A stretch of 36,143 nucleotides of DNA from an uncultured Persicobacter sp. (GTDB lineage: Bacteria; Bacteroidota; Bacteroidia; Cytophagales; Cyclobacteriaceae). The position numbers and the translations under genes are program-made. Below the pieces are notes generated by a model that made no database searches, had not been told where the DNA came from, and saw nothing but the letters and a program-made list of their open reading frames with translations. The first letter of the stretch is position 1, and every line of letters begins with the position of its first letter. Below are positions 32,891 to 36,143 of this stretch, piece by piece. The stretch covers positions 1-36,143 of the forward strand of contig CANMKE010000041.1 of assembly GCA_947498325.1 (NCBI GenBank). Direction: 5' to 3'.

Positions 32891-33060
32891 TGTACCCCAC
32901 GATTATTATGTACCCACAGCTAAAGCAATGGGCTACCAATAGTCAAACCCGCTAAAGTAGGTTGGTTTGGTGGTTTATTGAAACGGTATGCTTGATTGGA
33001 TCCACGATTTCAATTGGAACACAGGACTGTACGGACGTTGCATGCATTGTCCCTACCGTC
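32891..33060. repeat. Composite palindromic repeat, copy E (degenerate)
   Basis: TGTACCCCA, then CAGCTAAAGCAATGGGCTA, AACCCGCTAAAGTAGGTT, and an imperfect palindrome (33033-33052, two changes in one arm). It lies between a terminator and the next gene. Confidence 0.75.
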
Positions 33061-33178
33061 GGGTAAACCATGGTTTGGTTCCTCAGCGGGTCGAAGGAAC
33101 AACCGTGGTGGACAAAGGCGTCCACATTTCGGGACAAAACCATGAAGGAATGATGAAAGATATACTGCTTGAGTGGTT

Positions 33179-34219
33179 ATGGAAAATGGTAAATATGCTG
33201 ATTCTTCAGTCGGTAGGTGTTGGTTCGATGTTGGTATTTTTGAGGATCCTGTGGATCAAATGGAAAAGAAAGCGGGGATGATTTTAACGCAAGGCGATGA
33301 GGCGAAGAGCATTACGGCGATTTTCATGGGCGTGAGCATCAACAAGAAATTGGATAATCCTTATGCACCGTCGGCGGTGAAATTTTCTTTTGCCCTGAGT
33401 GATGGACGCCGAATGGTGAGCCTTCCGGCTTCGGGTGAAACGGCGCAACAGGTTGAAAGAGTGTTGAGCCGTAGCTTCCAATTGAACGAAGAAGCGCAGG
33501 CGAATTTCATTGAAAAATGGGATCAGGCGATTTCCAATAGCAGTGCCGACCGTGAAACCCGATACATCATTACGGGCAATATTTTGCAGGCGACGCCCAT
33601 CTACAAGGGCAAATTAATCAGCTATACGACCGCCGATGATAAGGTCAAAAAGGGGATTTTGGTCCCTCCTACCTGGTCATTCAAAGAGAATGCTCGCCAT
33701 GTGGTGGTGCCCGCTTCGCAATTGGGAAAGGTACTGAGAAGTCTGAGCGTCGGGCAGTCGTTCAGCATGATTAAGAAGGTTTCTTTTATGCGGCAGCGGG
33801 GGCGATTCAACATCATCATCAAGCAGCATAAGACCTATCAGATGATTTATACCGACTGGGATTTGATAAATCTGATGGAACAATCGGACGGATTTCAGAA
33901 GGTTTCTGACAAGATGAAGGCGTCTTTTGTGGATGAAAATTTGGACAAGGTGCTCGATATTTTGAGTGATAAATATTCGATCAATGCGCAGTTGGATCGG
34001 GAGAAGTATGACTTCGAACCACCGGAAGAGGTACCGAAAGATGACAATATTACGGCAGAAGCATTGAAGCTGTTTGACCAGGATAAGAGGGGCTTTGATC
34101 AGCGTTTGAGTGCGCAGGAGAAGCGAAAAAAGGCGAATGACAAGAAGGCTAAAGGTAATCTTAAACTGGCTCGAATGCGGGCAAAAGCGATTTTGATTTT
34201 GCAGGCGCAGGTTTTGTAA
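33179..34219 (+). CDS. Protein resembling the C-terminal module of DarB/strawberry-notch-like polyvalent proteins
   Basis: 346 residues from the ATG at 33179 (MENGKYADSSVG); an in-frame GTG lies 6 bp upstream. Residues about 110-165 read RYIITGNILQA...GKLISYTTADD..KKGILVP. I recall this pattern from the end of very large plasmid and phage polyvalent proteins with strawberry-notch/DarB helicase parts. The rest is basic; the C-terminal 60 residues are a Lys/Arg-rich helix (RLSAQEKRKKANDKKAKGN). No helicase motif is present here, so if related it is a stand-alone module. The function is unknown; protection or packaging of transferred DNA is a guess. Confidence 0.5.
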   Translation: MENGKYADSSVGRCWFDVGIFEDPVDQMEKKAGMILTQGDEAKSITAIFMGVSINKKLDNPYAPSAVKFSFALSDGRRMVSLPASGETAQQVERVLSRSFQLNEEAQANFIEKWDQAISNSSADRETRYIITGNILQATPIYKGKLISYTTADDKVKKGILVPPTWSFKENARHVVVPASQLGKVLRSLSVGQSFSMIKKVSFMRQRGRFNIIIKQHKTYQMIYTDWDLINLMEQSDGFQKVSDKMKASFVDENLDKVLDILSDKYSINAQLDREKYDFEPPEEVPKDDNITAEALKLFDQDKRGFDQRLSAQEKRKKANDKKAKGNLKLARMRAKAILILQAQVL

Positions 34220-34230
34220 CCGCTGAGATA

Positions 34231-34358
34231 TTGTCCACAGATTACACAGATTTCCACAGATTATTTTTGGTAATGGTAATCCTCTGTACGGACGTTGCAT
34301 GCAACGTCCCTACAATCGGTGGGTGTGACATGCACAGGTCAGGCACACCGGCCTGATC
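34231..34358. repeat. Intergenic repeat cluster (ACAGATT triplet, palindrome F, second-family copy 4)
   Basis: Three CACAGAT copies begin at 34236, 34245 and 34255. The 20-bp palindrome follows at 34290-34309 without the upstream hairpin block (partial copy). GGTCAGGC-ACACCG-GCCTGATC lies at 34337-34358. The second family's arms change together here (AAGC/GCTT to AGGC/GCCT). Confidence 0.7.
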
Positions 34359-34403
34359 CTACGAAAAACCCAATCCATAAATTCAACATAAAACAATAGT
34401 CCC

Positions 34404-35345
34404 ATGATCCTAAACATCAACAACTACAAAGACCAAGTCAAGAAAATTGATTTTTCCAAACTCCCCAAAGCGTTGCAGGAGGCGCACGAGCAGTTTGATG
34501 ATTTCGCCGAATTTTACAAGGAGGACGATCAGATCAAACAAATGTTGGACAATCATTTCAAGCTGGTGATTAAGCACACTTCGTCCAAAACGGGCGAAAA
34601 AAAGACGAGCACCACTCGAACCACGGCGAAGCGAACAACTAAGCGAACGACCAAGAAAGCACCGGCAAAAAAGGCAAGTCCACGGGCGAAGACAACAGCG
34701 GCGAAAACAGCAACCAAAAAGCCCTCAACAACAAAAACAGCCCGCAAAACGACAGCGAAGAAAACCACTACCCGCAAGGCTCGGACCCCAAAGGCAGCGG
34801 TGCGCAAACCGAATGAAGTTTCGGCGATGCCGATGGAAGTGCGCCTGATGCGTCGTTACAAAAATTTGCACAATAAAAAGGTAACGATCAAGCAGATCAT
34901 CTTGCTATACAAAGCTATCCAACGGGCGGCGATTGAAAAGACGATCCGCAAAAACAGTGCGAATGCGGACATGATTTTGAAGATTGCCAAGGAGCTCAAC
35001 AATACTTACCAAGAAGCCAAAAGCGATACGTTCACCTATGAAATTCCGAAGAAATTGTACACGGATGTTGAGGGCACGGTGGCGATGTATGGCATCAGTG
35101 CGGCGGTGAACTTGGTCAAACGCTTCATTGGTTTGTATCACACGATCACTGAAGAGAAGGCAAAGCGTTTGCTCAAATCCATTGAAAACAGTCTGAAAAA
35201 TCAGAAGGTCAAAAAGGGCGATTACGGCTATGCGCAGGTGATGAAAGTGCAGAAAATTTTAAAAGACTATTTGAAACAAGATCAATTGATATTGAAGGAA
35301 ACAGAGCTGGCAGGCTTGCAAAAAGTCTGCGGGCGGGGAAAGTAA
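34404..35345 (+). CDS. Lys-rich (histone-H1-like) linker protein, 0-frame product
   Basis: 313 residues. N-terminal domain MILNINNYKDQVKKIDFSKL to about 62; then about 75 residues of Lys/Thr/Ala/Arg repeats (KRTTKRTTKKAPAKKAS type, histone-H1-like, DNA-binding character); then a helical domain with two similar units (MRRYKNLHNKKVTIKQIILLYKAI...EKTIRKNS and LVKRFIGLYHTITEEKAKRLLKSIENSLK). I recall homologues in other Bacteroidota plasmids and islands in which this is fused to the P-loop ATPase encoded next. Here the reading ends at TAA (35343-35345), directly after a slippery heptamer. Confidence 0.7.
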   Translation: MILNINNYKDQVKKIDFSKLPKALQEAHEQFDDFAEFYKEDDQIKQMLDNHFKLVIKHTSSKTGEKKTSTTRTTAKRTTKRTTKKAPAKKASPRAKTTAAKTATKKPSTTKTARKTTAKKTTTRKARTPKAAVRKPNEVSAMPMEVRLMRRYKNLHNKKVTIKQIILLYKAIQRAAIEKTIRKNSANADMILKIAKELNNTYQEAKSDTFTYEIPKKLYTDVEGTVAMYGISAAVNLVKRFIGLYHTITEEKAKRLLKSIENSLKNQKVKKGDYGYAQVMKVQKILKDYLKQDQLILKETELAGLQKVCGRGK

Positions 35346-35386
35346 TCGCCACTGCCGACCGTTCAGATGCGGTTTCCGGCAGTGGC
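35336..35386 (+). promoter_or_regulatory. Candidate programmed -1 ribosomal frameshift signal
   Basis: Slippery heptamer G-GGA-AAG at 35336-35342 is in the correct 0-frame phase (X XXY YYZ). The 0-frame stop TAA follows at once (35343-35345), then a 5-nt spacer counted from the heptamer (35343-35347). A stem GCCACTGCCG (35348-35357) / CGGCAGTGGC (35377-35386) of 10 perfect pairs follows, with inner ACCG/CGGT pairing. A -1 slip moves ribosomes into exactly the frame of the downstream ATPase. The layout is that of the E. coli dnaX signal. Confidence 0.65.
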
Positions 35387-35431
35387 AATCTCGGTGCTTT
35401 TGATGTCGTGAGTGCGGAGCAACTGAGCTCG

Positions 35432-35956
35432 ATGAAATTCGATACGCTCAAGTTGCCCGCACCCTTTTCCGGCTTGTTGGGTGAACCCTTTCAGCCGTTC
35501 TACATGATGATCTACGGACGACGTTTTCAGGGAAAATCAACCGTGGCCCTATGCCTGGCCAACGCTTTGGCGAAGGTGGGGAAAAAGGTACTTTTTGTGA
35601 GTAACGAAGAAGGGCTTCAGGGCAGTTTGCAGGAGAAAATCAAACGCCTGAAGGTGGATCAGCATATTGATTTTGTACAGGATTTTCATGAAGGACAACT
35701 CAAGGAATATGATGTGGTTTTTATGGATTCGGTACAGACGATCGGCTTGAAGGTGGAGCAGTTTCAGGCATTCAAACAGCAGTACCAGAACTGTTCGATC
35801 GTGATGATCTTCAAACAAAATCGGGACGGCAGTTCAAAGGGCGGATCGGACTGGGAGCATGATGTGGATGCGATCATGAAAGTAGAGGACCGCTCGGCGA
35901 CGATGGAAAAAAATCGCTTTCCCAAAGCAAAACCCAAAACCTATAAAATATTCTGA
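35432..35956 (+). CDS. P-loop ATPase (RecA/KaiC-like), -1 frame partner
   Basis: From the ATG at 35432 the product has 174 residues; the frame is open back through 35342 and encodes plausible protein there (AFDVVSAEQLSSMKFD). Walker A GRRFQGKST, Walker B YDVVFMDSVQ, and a late EHDVDAIMKVED segment place it among small RecA-like ATPases. No clear ribosome-binding site is present at 35432 or at the GTG at 35408. Its main route of expression may be frameshifting from the upstream gene, giving a fusion of 517 residues. The stop overlaps the next start (TGATG). Confidence 0.65.
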   Translation: MKFDTLKLPAPFSGLLGEPFQPFYMMIYGRRFQGKSTVALCLANALAKVGKKVLFVSNEEGLQGSLQEKIKRLKVDQHIDFVQDFHEGQLKEYDVVFMDSVQTIGLKVEQFQAFKQQYQNCSIVMIFKQNRDGSSKGGSDWEHDVDAIMKVEDRSATMEKNRFPKAKPKTYKIF

Positions 35957-36143
35957 TGGAAGTATTCGTAAGCAAATCCTTTTGGCTGATCATCGGACTG
36001 TTCGGCAGTTTGATCGTCGGCATTTTGAGTGTCATTATCAGTCGGGCAATCGGCAATATGGCCTCCAAACATGACCTTGTTGCACATGTGGACCTACTCA
36101 CCAAAGACATAGTCTTCTTGAACAAAGAAGTGTCCGACATGCG
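35956..36143 (+). CDS. Single-TM protein with coiled coil (partial, runs off right edge)
   Basis: Starts MEVFVSKSFWLIIGLFGSLI at an ATG overlapping the ATPase stop. One membrane helix (about 9-30) is followed by a heptad-like segment (HDLVAHVDLLTKDIVFLNKEV). 62 residues are visible; the rest lies outside. Short membrane-plus-coiled-coil proteins of this kind are common in phage and plasmid gene sets. Family not recognised. Confidence 0.6.
   Translation, partial: MEVFVSKSFWLIIGLFGSLIVGILSVIISRAIGNMASKHDLVAHVDLLTKDIVFLNKEVSDM

Overview
The window looks like plasmid (or plasmid-derived) accessory DNA from a marine-type Bacteroidota, probably a Cytophagia-like genus. The inference rests on weak ribosome-binding sites, -7 boxes of the TAnnTTTG/TATCTTT type, DUF4468 and DUF4248 family proteins, and lipoproteins with acidic residues after the lipobox cysteine. 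No rRNA, tRNA or core metabolic gene was seen. The genus is a guess.

Left edge to 6.4 kb is a small-module zone. It holds the 5' part of a Rep_3 initiator gene read leftward, with five 21-bp iterons; a HigBA-type toxin-antitoxin pair ending in a strong terminator; a small serine resolvase; a RelE/ParE-like toxin with its own antitoxin; an HTH protein with a 66-residue partner; a possible UDG-fold protein; and a graveyard of IS debris (IstB remnant, 5'-less membrane protein, a 207-bp element with 32-bp inverted ends that carries a fragment of a resolvase gene). A DUF4468 lipoprotein closes the zone.

6.6 to 19.4 kb is a defence operon on the + strand: SNF2-type helicase, DUF4391 protein, OLD-family ATPase/TOPRIM nuclease, AAA ATPase plus a small PD-(D/E)XK protein, Type III Mod, Type III Res, and a small membrane protein, followed by a terminator. 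The helicase, DUF4391, Mod and Res genes look richer in G+C. The three genes between DUF4391 and Mod look AT-rich, and the ATPase/nuclease pair has its own promoter-like box, so I read them as modules inserted into an older restriction operon. The specificity part of Mod is also AT-rich, as expected of an exchanged target-recognition domain.

19.6 to 25 kb holds an HNH endonuclease; a second, unrelated iteron origin with its Rep gene; an AbiF/Abi_2 HEPN protein whose start codon sits just behind a terminator-like structured leader (a candidate abiF-type RNA); an 11-bp-period array; and a Doc/Fic toxin with a ribbon-helix-helix antitoxin, bracketed by two copies of a DUF4248 gene.

25 to 36 kb holds a PQQ-propeller lipoprotein, then a rightward cluster of small genes (LEA-like anchored protein, 57-residue protein, coiled-coil protein, a protein resembling the tail of DarB/strawberry-notch polyvalent proteins, a Lys-rich protein, a P-loop ATPase and a membrane protein). 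A 3.8-kb YobI-like P-loop NTPase on the opposite strand and an IS30 remnant interrupt it. Palindromic repeats of one family (core GACGTTGCATGCAACGTC) sit between these genes. The most notable signal is at 35336-35386: a GGGAAAG slippery heptamer, an immediate stop, a 5-nt spacer and a 10-bp GC-rich stem. This is the layout of a programmed -1 ribosomal frameshift, and it would join the Lys-rich protein to the ATPase as one 517-residue product.
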